Below, one piece after another: positions 26,481-36,678 of a stretch of 64,000 nucleotides of DNA. The notes below the pieces were generated by a model. It saw nothing but the letters and a program-made list of their open reading frames with translations, had not been told where the DNA came from and ran no database searches. The stretch is taken from positions 289,122 to 353,121 of the forward strand of contig JAVHLB010000002.1 of assembly GCA_031082425.1 (NCBI GenBank), written 5' to 3'. Both the position numbers and the translations under genes were made by a program. How positions within the stretch are numbered: the stretch's first letter is position 1; each line of letters opens with the position of its first letter. Source of the stretch: Candidatus Edwardsbacteria bacterium. GTDB taxonomy: Bacteria; Edwardsbacteria; AC1; EtOH8.

Positions 26481-26786
26481 ATGCCGGAACTTCATCCCCA
26501 GACCCCCCTGTATTCCATCAGCGTGGCCGCCCGGCTGGTGGGCCTGCATCAGCAGACCTTAAGGATGTATGAACGCCTGGGGCTGGTCTCACCGGCCCGG
26601 GTCAGCGGCCGCATCCGGCTCTACTCCCAGGCGGACATCGAGGAGATCGAGTACATAGTATACCTGGTCAGGGTGAAGCGGGTGAATCTGGCCGGGGTCC
26701 GCCTGATCCTGGAGATGGTCGACGATCCCCAGCAGACCATCGATAATCTGCGGAAGGAACACCAAGCTCCGATAGATGCCGAATGA
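26481..26786 (+). CDS. hspR: HspR, MerR-family heat-shock repressor
   Basis: The 101-aa protein has a MerR-type winged helix. It opens with PLYSISVAARLVGLHQQTLR, followed by the YERLGLVSPARVSGRIRLYS wing and DIEEIEYIVYL. A short coiled region with DDPQQTIDNLRK follows. HspR represses chaperone operons by binding HAIR repeats until heat frees it. A HAIR site lies on the promoter of this same operon, giving direct support to the name. It begins 104 bases after hsp20 and ends 30 bases before the HtrA gene. Confidence 0.93.
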   Translation: MPELHPQTPLYSISVAARLVGLHQQTLRMYERLGLVSPARVSGRIRLYSQADIEEIEYIVYLVRVKRVNLAGVRLILEMVDDPQQTIDNLRKEHQAPIDAE

Positions 26787-26815
26787 TCTTATTATAATTT
26801 ATAAGGAGACCTGAA

Positions 26816-28321
26816 ATGTCTGGCAGATCGAGAAAATTTCCCGCCTTTGAGCAGAGGACGGTCATGGCCGGGATCATCGGGCTGATAGCCGGTTTGATAC
26901 TGGCCTCCGGGTTTAACTGGACCGCCTGTTCTCGGGCGGAGATATCCTCCACCCCTGCTTTGAACCAGTCGGTGAATGCCGAGTACAAGAGCCCCTTCGT
27001 GGCGGTGGCCAAAACGGTCGGGCCGGCGGTGGTCAACATCCAGTCCAAAAAATACATCGAACGGCCCGGCTACAGTTTCCAGGGACCGTTCGATGATCTC
27101 TTCCGGGAGTTCTTCGGCGAGGTCCCCCAGCGCGAACCGCAGAAACAGAAGGTGGAGGGCCAGGGCTCCGGCTTCATCATCGATAAAAAGGGGCTGATCC
27201 TGACCAACAACCATGTGGTGGCCGGGGGCGGCGAGCTGACGGTGAAGCTCTCCGACAGCCGGGAATTCCGGGCCGAGGTGGTGGGCACCGACCCCCGCAC
27301 CGACGTCGCGGTCATCCGGCTGAAGGACCTCAAGGCCGACCTGCCGGATGCCGAAGTGGCCCTTCTGGGCAACTCCGACGACATCGAGGTGGGCGACTAT
27401 GCCATAGCCATCGGCAACCCCTTCGGACTGGAGCGCACCGTAACCCAGGGGATCATCTCCTTCAAGGGGCGCAGCGGCCTGCCCATCGCCGGCGGGGGGC
27501 CGCTGTATCAGGACTTCATCCAGACCGACGCCTCCATCAACTTCGGGAATTCCGGAGGTCCGCTGACCGATATCAGGGGGCAGGTCATCGGCATCAATAC
27601 TGCCATCAACCCGGCCGGCCAGGGGATCGGTTTTGCCATCCCCATCAACCTGGCCAAGAATGTGGCCGACCAGCTGATCTCCGGCGGCAAGGTGGTGCGG
27701 GGCTACCTGGGGGTGCTGCCCCAGGAGCTGACGGCCGACCTGGCCGAGGGGCTGGGCCTGAAAAACACCAACGGCGTGCTGATAGCCCGGGTGGAGGACG
27801 GCACCCCGGCCGACAAGGCCGGGCTTAAGGACCAGGATGTGATAATAAAATTCAACGGCCAGGAGACCCCCACGGTGGCCAAGTTCCGTCAGATCGTGGC
27901 CGATGCCAAGGTGGGAGCCAAGGTCAGGGTGGAATTGCTCCGTGACCGGAAAGAAAAGAGCATTGCCGTGGAGATTGGCGAGATGCCCGGAGAGGCTGTG
28001 GTTCAGTCAGAGCAGGACCGGCAGGACAAACCCTGGCTGGGGATCGAGCAAGTGCTTCCGGTGAACTCCCCGGAGGCCAGGGCCGCCGGCGTCAAGGATG
28101 CCGAAGGGGTTCTGATACAAGCCATCCGGAGCGGATCGGCGGCCGATGATGCCGGTCTGCAAAGGGGCGATATCATTAAAAAGATCGACGGACAGACCGT
28201 AAGAACCGTCAGGGATTATTCTCAGGCCTTGGGCAGCAAGCGCCAGGCAAGCCGTCCGGTGGTGTTTTTGATCAAGCGGGGAGAGGCTTTGCGGTTTTTT
28301 GCCGTCAGGCCCGGAAAATAG
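26816..28321 (+). CDS. HtrA/DegP-type serine protease
   Basis: The 501-aa protein has an N-terminal hydrophobic signal or anchor (about 20-40), a trypsin-like domain with His in TNNHVVAGG, Asp in TDVAVIRL and Ser in NFGNSGGPL, and two PDZ domains (about 285-390 and 400-500). It degrades or refolds misfolded proteins outside the cytoplasmic membrane. A GGAG site precedes it. As the third gene of the hsp20-hspR operon it should be heat-induced with the chaperone. Confidence 0.94.
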   Translation: MSGRSRKFPAFEQRTVMAGIIGLIAGLILASGFNWTACSRAEISSTPALNQSVNAEYKSPFVAVAKTVGPAVVNIQSKKYIERPGYSFQGPFDDLFREFFGEVPQREPQKQKVEGQGSGFIIDKKGLILTNNHVVAGGGELTVKLSDSREFRAEVVGTDPRTDVAVIRLKDLKADLPDAEVALLGNSDDIEVGDYAIAIGNPFGLERTVTQGIISFKGRSGLPIAGGGPLYQDFIQTDASINFGNSGGPLTDIRGQVIGINTAINPAGQGIGFAIPINLAKNVADQLISGGKVVRGYLGVLPQELTADLAEGLGLKNTNGVLIARVEDGTPADKAGLKDQDVIIKFNGQETPTVAKFRQIVADAKVGAKVRVELLRDRKEKSIAVEIGEMPGEAVVQSEQDRQDKPWLGIEQVLPVNSPEARAAGVKDAEGVLIQAIRSGSAADDAGLQRGDIIKKIDGQTVRTVRDYSQALGSKRQASRPVVFLIKRGEALRFFAVRPGK

Positions 28322-28347
28322 CTGTTTTTACGAAAGCGAATTGATAT

Positions 28348-29208
28348 ATGAGTTATCGGGAAATTGCCTATAATGACGATCCGTCGCTGGACATCTACCT
28401 CAAGGAGATCAGCCGGGTCCCCCTGCTGTCGCCGGACCAGGAGCTGGCCCTGGCCCAGCAGGCCAAGGCGGGCATCAAGACCGCCATCGACCGGCTGACC
28501 GAGAGCAATCTGCGCTTCGTGGTATCCACCGCCAAGGAATTCCAGGGCCGGGGACTTTCCCTGGCCGATCTCATCAACGAGGGCAATGTGGGGCTGATGA
28601 AGGCGGTCCAGCGGTTCGAGCCGTCCCGGGGATACCGTTTCAATACCTATGCCGTGTGGTGGATCAGGCAGGCCATGCTGAAGGCCATCGCCGAGCAGAC
28701 CCGGACCATCCGGCTGCCCATGAACCGCATTGAGAAGCTGACCCGGCTGAACCGGGCCATCGAGGAGATAAAGAGCGACCCCGGCTACAACGGCGCCCCG
28801 CCCACCGTCAAGCAGATATCCAAAAAGGCCAGGATCCCGGTGGAGGAGATCCGCGATCTGCTGGGTTACAGCGCCAACCAGGTCTCCCTGGACGCCCCGC
28901 TGTCGGAGGACGGCGAGACCAGTCTTTCGGAGATAGTGGAGCACCCCCGCTTCAAATCACCCGAGGAGACATTGAAGAGCAAGACCATGGACAGCGACAT
29001 CAAGCAGGCCTTTTCGGTGCTGACCCCGCGGGAGGTCAGGGTGCTGAAGCTTTATTACGGACTGGACGATAACGACCATGGAACGCTGGACTCCATTGGG
29101 CAGAAGATGAACATCTCCCGGGAACGGGTGCGGCAATTGAGGGATCGGGCACTACGGAAGATCAAACTGGCCACCGAGGGCGGCCGGCTGAAGGCCTATC
29201 TGAGCTGA
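28348..29208 (+). CDS. RNA polymerase primary sigma factor, short form
   Basis: The 286-aa protein has sigma-70 regions 1.2 (DPSLDIYLKEISRVPLLSP), 2 (LRFVVSTAKEFQGRGL, LADLINEGNVGLMKAVQRFE, RFNTYAVWWIRQAML), 3 and 4 (EVRVLKLYYGLD, ISRERVRQLRDRALRKI). Region 1.1 is absent, so it is much shorter than E. coli RpoD but like the RpoD/SigA forms of several anaerobes. The near-consensus promoters in the window suit such a factor. It follows htrA by 26 bases; heat induction with that operon is possible. Confidence 0.93.
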   Translation: MSYREIAYNDDPSLDIYLKEISRVPLLSPDQELALAQQAKAGIKTAIDRLTESNLRFVVSTAKEFQGRGLSLADLINEGNVGLMKAVQRFEPSRGYRFNTYAVWWIRQAMLKAIAEQTRTIRLPMNRIEKLTRLNRAIEEIKSDPGYNGAPPTVKQISKKARIPVEEIRDLLGYSANQVSLDAPLSEDGETSLSEIVEHPRFKSPEETLKSKTMDSDIKQAFSVLTPREVRVLKLYYGLDDNDHGTLDSIGQKMNISRERVRQLRDRALRKIKLATEGGRLKAYLS

Positions 29209-29222
29209 ATTCAGGCAATGAT

Positions 29223-29253
29223 AAAAGGGGGCGTCGTTTGACGCCCCCTTTTT
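29223..29253. terminator. Bidirectional terminator between sigma factor and methyltransferase genes
   Basis: A 13-bp stem (AAAAGGGGGCGTC and its complement) on a GTTT loop, with T-runs on both strands. Confidence 0.85.
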
Positions 29254-29286
29254 ACTGTCCCAGGATATTTCCGTCTGAAGTTCTTT

Positions 29287-29937
29287 TTATCCGAAAAGCC
29301 TGACCATATAAATTATGATTATCACCAGCAGCACCAGGCAGGTGGTCTGGATGCTGCGGCGGTCGGAGCGGAAACCGGCCTTGAAATCACCCCTCTCCGG
29401 GTAAGGTTTGGGATAAGGGGTCAGACGGGGCAGCCAGCGGGGCACCGCTTTATAATATTCATCATAGACCTCCCCCAGGCTCCGGCGGATGGTGTCCTCC
29501 TCCACCGCCACGATGAAGCCATATTGTATGGCAAAGGCTATTATGAATACAGGCAGGAGCCAGGGTATGGCCACGGCCTCCGAGATCATCAGGGACCACT
29601 TGGCCGGCCAGGCCGCCAGGCAGACGCCCAGGCTCAGCAGGAGATTGCCCACATAGAGCGGATTGCGGACATAAGAGAACGGTCCGCCGGTGATCAGATT
29701 GCCCACCCCCGGCTCCAGGGTCCGGGTGGCCCCCCCGGCGTAGGACACCGCCCAGATGCGGGTCAGCTCTCCGGCCAGGGCCACCAGCAGGCCCAAAGAG
29801 ATGGACCATAAGGTCGGCTTGGCCAGGACCAAAGTTGCCAGCAGCAGCGGTATCGGGGTGTAGCTGCGCCATTTGAAGAACAGGTTGCCCAAGGTTGTTT
29901 TCACTTTATGTCTCCAGCTTATTGATCGCATCTCCAA
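29287..29937 (-). CDS. Isoprenylcysteine/phospholipid methyltransferase-like membrane protein
   Basis: The 216-aa protein has about five membrane spans and the ICMT/PEMT motif: GPFSYVRNPLYVGNLLLSLG, then a later VEEDTIRRSLGEVYDEYYKAVPRW with the conserved Glu and acidic/Tyr residues. Family members methylate lipids or prenyl-Cys using S-adenosylmethionine in the membrane. The bacterial substrate is usually unknown, as here. The start may be a few codons downstream. It stands alone between the sigma factor and the large TPR gene. Confidence 0.85.
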   Translation of the reverse strand: MEMRSISWRHKVKTTLGNLFFKWRSYTPIPLLLATLVLAKPTLWSISLGLLVALAGELTRIWAVSYAGGATRTLEPGVGNLITGGPFSYVRNPLYVGNLLLSLGVCLAAWPAKWSLMISEAVAIPWLLPVFIIAFAIQYGFIVAVEEDTIRRSLGEVYDEYYKAVPRWLPRLTPYPKPYPERGDFKAGFRSDRRSIQTTCLVLLVIIIIYMVRLFG

Positions 29938-29993
29938 TGCACCCGGTCGTCGTGGCCGGGCATATTTTTATCGGGTGGTTGTTTTAAAGATCC

Positions 29994-32900
29994 TCAGAGG
30001 CTGGCCTCCAGCACCGCCCCCCGATGTTCCAACTCCTTCATCACCGCCTTTTCGGCGCACCATTCCAGGCGGTTCCTGACATCCCGGAAATCGGTCTGGT
30101 CCATGTAGATATTGCGGTAGGCCGCCACCGCCCCTGAATAATTCCCCAGGGACTCGTAGCACTGCCCCAGCAGATAACAAACCTCCATCTGGTAACGGCT
30201 GTAGGGATGCCCCTCCAGGGGAACCTGCCGCAGCAGCTCCATGGCCGTGACCGCCTCGCGGCGCCCCCAGAAAGCCCTGCCCAGGGTAAGCACCCGGCGG
30301 TTGGCCAGCTCTTCGTCCAGCGGTTTGAAATTGAGCAGGTTTATGGCGGCATCGAATTTCTGGATTATTATCAGCTTGTTGGCCAAGTCCAGTTTTCGGA
30401 ACTGGTCGTCCGGCGCCTCCTGCAGCGCCTGGTAGGATTTATCGATCTCCACCTGCAGGCGGCGGGAGGCAAAGCGACGCAGGGCGCTGAAGACCTCGTT
30501 GGCGTCGGACATCATCCCCCGGACCTGGTCCATGGCCTCATCGGCCTTGGCCTCATCCCTCAGGGCCAGATGGGTCTCGGCCAGGAAGAACAGGACCCTC
30601 ATCCGGCGTTCGGGATCGTTTATCCCTCCGGTTGCCTGGGATAACATGTCGCGGGCCTGGGTGAATTTGCCCAGCTCAAAATAGATGGTCCCCAGCGCTT
30701 CGTAGATCTCCGGCAGCTGGGGACTGCCCGACAGCATCTTCTCTATCTCCGCCGCCGCGGTGGACCGGAAGGCATTGTCCAGCTCGCAGGCCCTCATATA
30801 CCCGGCCACCGCCTCTGTCAGCCGGCCCTGGTCGGCCAGGATCCGGGAGCTTAAAATGACCGCCAGCACCAGGCCGGGATCGAGGGATACCATCTCCTCC
30901 AGCTGGGCCAGTATCCTGGCCCGCTCATTTCCATCGGCCTTGTATATGGCCTGGTATTCCCGGACCTCGGCCTCTGGCTGATTGTTTTTGCGGTGAAGTT
31001 CGGCCAGCAGATACCTGGCCGCCAGCAGATCCGGCTTTTCCGCGACGATGGCCTGCAGCTCGTGGCCCACCGCCTCCGCCAGGCCCTGGTCCCCGGCCAG
31101 GGAGCTTTTAAGAAGCTCAATGCTCTGCGGATAATTGGCCCGCAGGCGGTATATCCTGGCCAGCAGCACCTGATTGGACAGGTTCCGGGGATCCTTCTCC
31201 TGGGATATGCGCAGCAGGCTGATGGCCTGTTCATAAAGATCGGGATCGGCGCTTACCGCCGATTCTATCAGCTGACCGGCCTGGTCGATATCCCCGTTGA
31301 TGATATAGGCCCGGGCCAAGGCCAGGTTGATCCGGAAGTTTTCCGGGTTGGCCGAAAGCAATTTTCGGTAAAGCTCCTCGGCCCCGGCAAAATTATCCGG
31401 GGCGATGTCCATCAGCTGGCTCAGGGCGGCCAGGGTGGCGTCGGTGTTCTTCAGGATGATATCCATCCGGGCCTCGGCCAGCAGGGCCTTGGCATTGGCC
31501 GGCTCCAGCTTCTGGATACTTCTGAGGTCGGCGGCGATGTTCTCGGCCAGCCGGGGGTCCTTCTCGCCCGCCAGCATCAATTCATCAATGGCCTGGTCGA
31601 ATATCCGCTGATGCATCAGCACCCTGGCCAGGGCGTAATGCCCGGCCAGGCTGGTGACATCTATCTCCAGCAGGCGTTTCAATGATCCGGCCGCCTCGGC
31701 CGACAGGGCGGCATCCAGCTCCGAGGCCTTCATCAGGCTGCCGGCCGCCTTGGTCAGTTCGCCCCTTTCCAGCGATATCTGCCCCAGCCGCAGGTATGCC
31801 CCGGCTCCGCTTTGGTCCGGCCAGCGGGCGATTATCTGCTCGGCTTTTTGGAAGGCCCGGTCCAGCAGTTTCTCCTGATACAGCAGCTCCAGCTGCAGCC
31901 TCTGCAATCCGACATTGTCGGGGCTCTTCTCCAGCAGCCGGTTCAATTTTTCGGTGACCTTGGTCACCATGGTCTTGTCGTAGCGGATGGCCGACAGCAG
32001 GGCCGAGGCCATCTCCTCCATTTTCCCGTCGTCCTGATAGCTTTCGGCCAGGGCCAGTTGCAGGTGAGCCGCCTGGGGATGTTTCCGGGAGGCCTCCTCC
32101 AGGGCCTTTTTGGCCGGCCGGGAAGCCCTCTCGTCCCTGGCCAGCTTCAACAGCAACTCGGCCGCCCTTTGATGCTGTCCGGCCTCGGCCAGGGCCGCCG
32201 CTTTCACAAACTCTATGGCCGGGTGGGATTGCCCCGATCCCTCCAGCTGGGAACAGATGTCCACCAAAGCGGAATTGAAATCCTGGCCGTCCAGGCAGGA
32301 GGCCCTTTCCAGGATGGGCAGATATTCGGCCCAGCTGGCCGGATGGCGCTTGGCCAGCTCCGCTCCGAACAGGGCGCTTTCCTTGAAGCGCGTTGCTTTC
32401 ACCAGAATATCCAGCAGGGCGATCATCGGGGCCATGTCGGAGGGGTCCTGGGCCACCATCTTCTGCAGGCCGGCCAGGGCCTTTTCCTGAGGCTCCTTTC
32501 CCAGGGTGGCCAGATAGCGGTAGACCGGTATGGCTTTGGCCTTGTCCTGCCGTATCAGGTAGCATTCCGCCAGGTAATTCAGGGCCTCCGGCTGGTCAAG
32601 GCTGGATCTCAGGATGGCGTCCAGTTTTTCCAGCGCCAGGTCCACCAGAGAGATGTCCTGGTCGACTATTTCATGTATGGCGCTGATGGCCTGGTCGTTC
32701 TGTTTGGCCGATATATAGGCATCGATGATCTTGGTGGCCGCCTCGAAATTTCCGGGAGACCTCTCCATGATCTTCCGGTAACGGCCCAGTATCTCCTCCA
32801 GCCGCTGGGGATCCAGCTCGGCCACCTTGGCATACCCGGCCATGGCCAGATCCAGTTTATCGGAATCTAGCGACAGGTCCCCCAACAGCATATGGGCTCC

Positions 32901-33842
32901 GGCCATTCCGGGATCCAGCTTGATGATCTCCCGCAGGGTGTTTATCCAGTTATCGATATGCTGACGGTCCAATGACACCAGTCTGCTGATCTTGGCAAAA
33001 GCTTTGGCGGCATCCTGCTTTTGAAGATTAAGCCTGACCAGCAGGGACAGCATCTCGATATTGTCGGGATCTTGCTGGGAGAAACTCTCCAGCTTGTTGA
33101 TCACCCGGTCGGCCGCCCCTCCTTTGGCCGCCTCGACATACAGCTCCAGGGCCCGTTCCTTCTTGTCCAGCGACAGCAAAATGTCCCCGTGCTTGAGCAT
33201 GGTGTCGGTGTCCCCGGGATGGTAGGAGGCCAGCTTGGCCGCCGCGGCCATCACGTTGTTCCCCTCGTCCTGGGACCGGACCAGAATATTCTCCAGGATC
33301 TCCATGGCCTGGGATATCTGCCCCCGGCGCTCGGTAAGCAGGGCGGTCCCGTAATAGGTGGTCATCTCGCGGGCCACCGTCCCGGCCGGCTTGGCCGGCC
33401 CCTGATAATGATCCAGCGACTCCTTCAGCTTGTTGTATCGGGCGTACATCACGTCCACATCGTGGTTTCCCAATTCCTTGACCAGCTTCACCGCTGCGTC
33501 GAAGTTCCTTTTCCCCAGGTTCATCTCGAAGGCCAGATCGCCCATCTCCGGCAGCCGGCCGTCGGAGAAGAAGAACCTCTCGGCCAGCTCCATGATCTCC
33601 CCGCTGCGGCTGGGCACCAGGGTCACCGCATTCTTCAGGGCCATCACCGCATCCCGGCCCTTTTTGTCGGCCAGCTGGGCGGAGGCCAGGGCCAGCAGCA
33701 GTTCGTAATCCTCGGCGCTGTTCTTCAGGCCCGAAGCCAGCAGTTCGGCGGCCTTGGAATGCTTGCCCTCGCTCCTCAGCTTCTCGGATTTCTGCAGGAT
33801 CTGGTCCTTGGTAAGTAGGAAAAAATCGGCTAATGGGGACAT
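29994..33842 (-). CDS. Very long tetratricopeptide-repeat protein
   Basis: The 1282-aa protein is almost all TPR-like helical pairs from about residue 10 to the end, with typical positions such as AGEKDPRLAENIA and LARVLMHQRIFDQAIDELMLA. It has no signal peptide or membrane segment, so a cytosolic scaffold is likely. Its opening, PLADFFLLTKDQILQKSEKL, is unlike a TPR and may be a specific docking region. I chose ATG 33842 because AAGGAG lies seven bases upstream; the frame to 33920 has no ribosome site. No partner gene is obvious. Confidence 0.9.
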   Translation of the reverse strand: MSPLADFFLLTKDQILQKSEKLRSEGKHSKAAELLASGLKNSAEDYELLLALASAQLADKKGRDAVMALKNAVTLVPSRSGEIMELAERFFFSDGRLPEMGDLAFEMNLGKRNFDAAVKLVKELGNHDVDVMYARYNKLKESLDHYQGPAKPAGTVAREMTTYYGTALLTERRGQISQAMEILENILVRSQDEGNNVMAAAAKLASYHPGDTDTMLKHGDILLSLDKKERALELYVEAAKGGAADRVINKLESFSQQDPDNIEMLSLLVRLNLQKQDAAKAFAKISRLVSLDRQHIDNWINTLREIIKLDPGMAGAHMLLGDLSLDSDKLDLAMAGYAKVAELDPQRLEEILGRYRKIMERSPGNFEAATKIIDAYISAKQNDQAISAIHEIVDQDISLVDLALEKLDAILRSSLDQPEALNYLAECYLIRQDKAKAIPVYRYLATLGKEPQEKALAGLQKMVAQDPSDMAPMIALLDILVKATRFKESALFGAELAKRHPASWAEYLPILERASCLDGQDFNSALVDICSQLEGSGQSHPAIEFVKAAALAEAGQHQRAAELLLKLARDERASRPAKKALEEASRKHPQAAHLQLALAESYQDDGKMEEMASALLSAIRYDKTMVTKVTEKLNRLLEKSPDNVGLQRLQLELLYQEKLLDRAFQKAEQIIARWPDQSGAGAYLRLGQISLERGELTKAAGSLMKASELDAALSAEAAGSLKRLLEIDVTSLAGHYALARVLMHQRIFDQAIDELMLAGEKDPRLAENIAADLRSIQKLEPANAKALLAEARMDIILKNTDATLAALSQLMDIAPDNFAGAEELYRKLLSANPENFRINLALARAYIINGDIDQAGQLIESAVSADPDLYEQAISLLRISQEKDPRNLSNQVLLARIYRLRANYPQSIELLKSSLAGDQGLAEAVGHELQAIVAEKPDLLAARYLLAELHRKNNQPEAEVREYQAIYKADGNERARILAQLEEMVSLDPGLVLAVILSSRILADQGRLTEAVAGYMRACELDNAFRSTAAAEIEKMLSGSPQLPEIYEALGTIYFELGKFTQARDMLSQATGGINDPERRMRVLFFLAETHLALRDEAKADEAMDQVRGMMSDANEVFSALRRFASRRLQVEIDKSYQALQEAPDDQFRKLDLANKLIIIQKFDAAINLLNFKPLDEELANRRVLTLGRAFWGRREAVTAMELLRQVPLEGHPYSRYQMEVCYLLGQCYESLGNYSGAVAAYRNIYMDQTDFRDVRNRLEWCAEKAVMKELEHRGAVLEASL

Positions 33843-34139
33843 CTCGTGCTCCTTGGGTTTTATGCATCCAAAACAGGGATGATGGTAATACCAGAATGAG
33901 ACCCCTGCAAAACTGACCACTGAATCACCGAAATTTTAGAAACACGGAACAACATCCATTGAATCTTCATTTTCTTGGTGATTTCCTTCCGAAAATTCAG
34001 TGTGTCAGTGGTAAAGGGTCTTTTTATACAAGCCACAGACTGTCTTAATTTGTAAAATTAACATATCGGGAAAGGGATGTCAAGGAACAAATATCATCGC
34101 AAACGATATTCCCCGGCCCTCTGCCCGGCAAAATTTCCG
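33843..34139. other. Gene-free divergent region between TPR and MoxR genes
   Basis: Contains phrase-like sequence ('cactgaatcaccgaaa', 'aaattcagtgtgtcagtgg') and AT-rich stretches that should hold promoters. No gene is visible. Confidence 0.45.
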
Positions 34140-34169
34140 TTGACTTATCCCGCCCCCATTTGTTAGACT
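34140..34169 (+). promoter_or_regulatory. Promoter of the MoxR gene
   Basis: TTGACT at 34140-34145, an 18-base spacer and TAGACT at 34164-34169, followed by AAGGAG at 34186-34191. Confidence 0.65.
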
Positions 34170-34199
34170 AATAGCCAATGATTTTAAGGAGCGCACCCA

Positions 34200-35183
<984 letters not shown>

Positions 35184-35262
35184 CAGAAGTTGATTTATCT
35201 CACAAAGACACTACGGGCACAAAGATTCAAATACCAATACGGCAACTCCAAAATCCACCGCC

Positions 35263-35661
35263 ATGGATTCTTTTCAGGTCACCACCAAAGACCGCAGCCA
35301 GTTTAGTGACATCACCGGCCGGGTGCAGAAGCTGGTCTCCGAAAGTAAGGTCATCGAAGGTCTGTGCCATATTTGGGTGCCGCACACCACCGCCGGGCTG
35401 ACCGTCAACGAGAATGCCGATCCCTCGGTGGTAGAGGATATACTAAGACAGCTGGACCGGATGGTCCCCTGGGAAAACGGCTACCGGCACGGCGAGGGCA
35501 ACTCGGCCGCCCACATCAAATCCAGCCTGCTGGGCTGCCAGCTGACGGTCATGATCAAAGGCGGCCATCTGCAGCTGGGCACTTGGCAGGGCATCTATTT
35601 CTGCGAATTCGACGGCCCGCGCCAAAGGCAGGTGTGGGTGGATATTTGTCCTAAAAGTTGA
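35263..35661 (+). CDS. YjbQ/UPF0047 family protein
   Basis: The 132-aa protein shows the UPF0047 signature: HTTAGLTVNENADPSVVEDI, a central GEGNSAAHIKSSLLG and GTWQGIYFCEFDGPRQRQV. Some members have weak thiamine-phosphate synthase activity, but the physiological role is unclear. It follows moxR by 79 bases containing phrase-like repeat text ('ctcacaaagacactac'). The conserved His/Glu residues suggest metal binding. Confidence 0.93.
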   Translation: MDSFQVTTKDRSQFSDITGRVQKLVSESKVIEGLCHIWVPHTTAGLTVNENADPSVVEDILRQLDRMVPWENGYRHGEGNSAAHIKSSLLGCQLTVMIKGGHLQLGTWQGIYFCEFDGPRQRQVWVDICPKS

Positions 35662-35830
35662 GATGACAATGGCACACGGATCTGCACGGATAGATTCTTT
35701 TGGAAAAGACACATAATTGTTATAATGAACTGCCTAAATCTGCGGGAATCGTCCGGCGCCACAGTCTGCCACAATATAAGACGGCTATGGACGACGGCGT
35801 CCGTGTCCCAAAAACATCCCTAAATATTTC

Positions 35831-35859
35831 TTGACAATGCTATTCACTTATCATATACT
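35831..35859 (+). promoter_or_regulatory. Promoter placed for a leaderless transcript
   Basis: TTGACA at 35831-35836, a 17-base spacer and TATACT at 35854-35859. The downstream ATG at 35869 is only nine bases from the -10 box, about where transcription should begin, and there is no Shine-Dalgarno sequence between them. Confidence 0.8.
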
Positions 35860-35868
35860 ATTTCTACT

Positions 35869-36507
35869 ATGAGCAGTTACAAAGTGTTAGTGGCCGATGA
35901 CGAGCCGAATATCGTTAAGATCATGGAGTTCGAGCTCAAGAAGAGCGGCTACCAGGTGACTACCGCCTTTGACGGACAGGAAGCCCTGGAGCTCATTAAA
36001 AACAATCCTCCGGACCTGATCTTGTCGGACATCATGATGCCCAACATGGACGGCTACGAGCTGTGCCGCGAGGTCAAAAAGGATCCCAGCCTGCGGGGCA
36101 TCCCCTTTATTTTCCTGACCGCCAAGACCGGCCTGGAGAACCGCATCCAGGGCTACATGCTGGGCGCCACCAAGTACATAACCAAGCCCTGCGCCCGGCA
36201 GGAACTGCTCAAGACCATTGACATGCGCCTGCGGCTGTCCGAGGAGGCCAAGAAGCTTTTTGAGCAGAAGGCCAAGACCTTCCAGGGGGACCTTTCCATC
36301 ATCTCAGTGTTCAGCCTGATAGACATGTTCTCCATCGGAGGCTGGAGCGGCTTCATTGAGATGACCAGCCAGGACGACAAGAAAGGCCGGATAGACATAA
36401 CCGATGCCATGCTCACCAAATATACTTTGGAAGGCCAGTCCGGCGATGAGATACTGCCTCTGTTGCTCTCATGGACCCAAGGAAAATTTGTAGCCGAGAG
36501 GTTTTAA
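35869..36507 (+). CDS. Response regulator with C-terminal DUF4388 domain
   Basis: The 212-aa protein has a receiver domain (1-120): acidic pair in VADDEPNIV, phosphoacceptor Asp in DLILSDIMMPNMDGY, Thr in FLTAKTG and Lys in YITKPC. The C-terminal part (about 140-212) matches DUF4388: FQGDLSIISVFSLIDMFSIG, WSGFIEMTS, and the ending LLSWTQGKFVAERF. DUF4388 proteins are common in gliding and polar-signalling bacteria. No histidine kinase lies nearby, so it is an orphan. Its mRNA appears leaderless. Confidence 0.92.
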   Translation: MSSYKVLVADDEPNIVKIMEFELKKSGYQVTTAFDGQEALELIKNNPPDLILSDIMMPNMDGYELCREVKKDPSLRGIPFIFLTAKTGLENRIQGYMLGATKYITKPCARQELLKTIDMRLRLSEEAKKLFEQKAKTFQGDLSIISVFSLIDMFSIGGWSGFIEMTSQDDKKGRIDITDAMLTKYTLEGQSGDEILPLLLSWTQGKFVAERF

Positions 36508-36533
36508 AAACCCGCCGATTAGGCGGGTTTTTT
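36505..36533 (+). terminator. Terminator of the response regulator gene
   Basis: AAAACCCGCC-gatta-GGCGGGTTTTTT, starting at the stop codon. Confidence 0.9.
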
Positions 36534-36575
36534 CTATCTCAATATTTTAGATTTATTAATTCACAACCTTTGCAA

Positions 36576-36605
36576 TTGACTTTTATCTATTCTTAGATGT
36601 ATTAT
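36576..36605 (+). promoter_or_regulatory. Promoter of the second TPR gene
   Basis: TTGACT at 36576-36581, an 18-base spacer and TATTAT at 36600-36605, 74 bases before the start codon. Confidence 0.55.
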
Positions 36606-36678
36606 TCGGAATAATGATAGCATTTATCTGCCAAACAGCGGGTCCTCTAACTTCTCTTATTCCGCAAAAGTATAAAGC

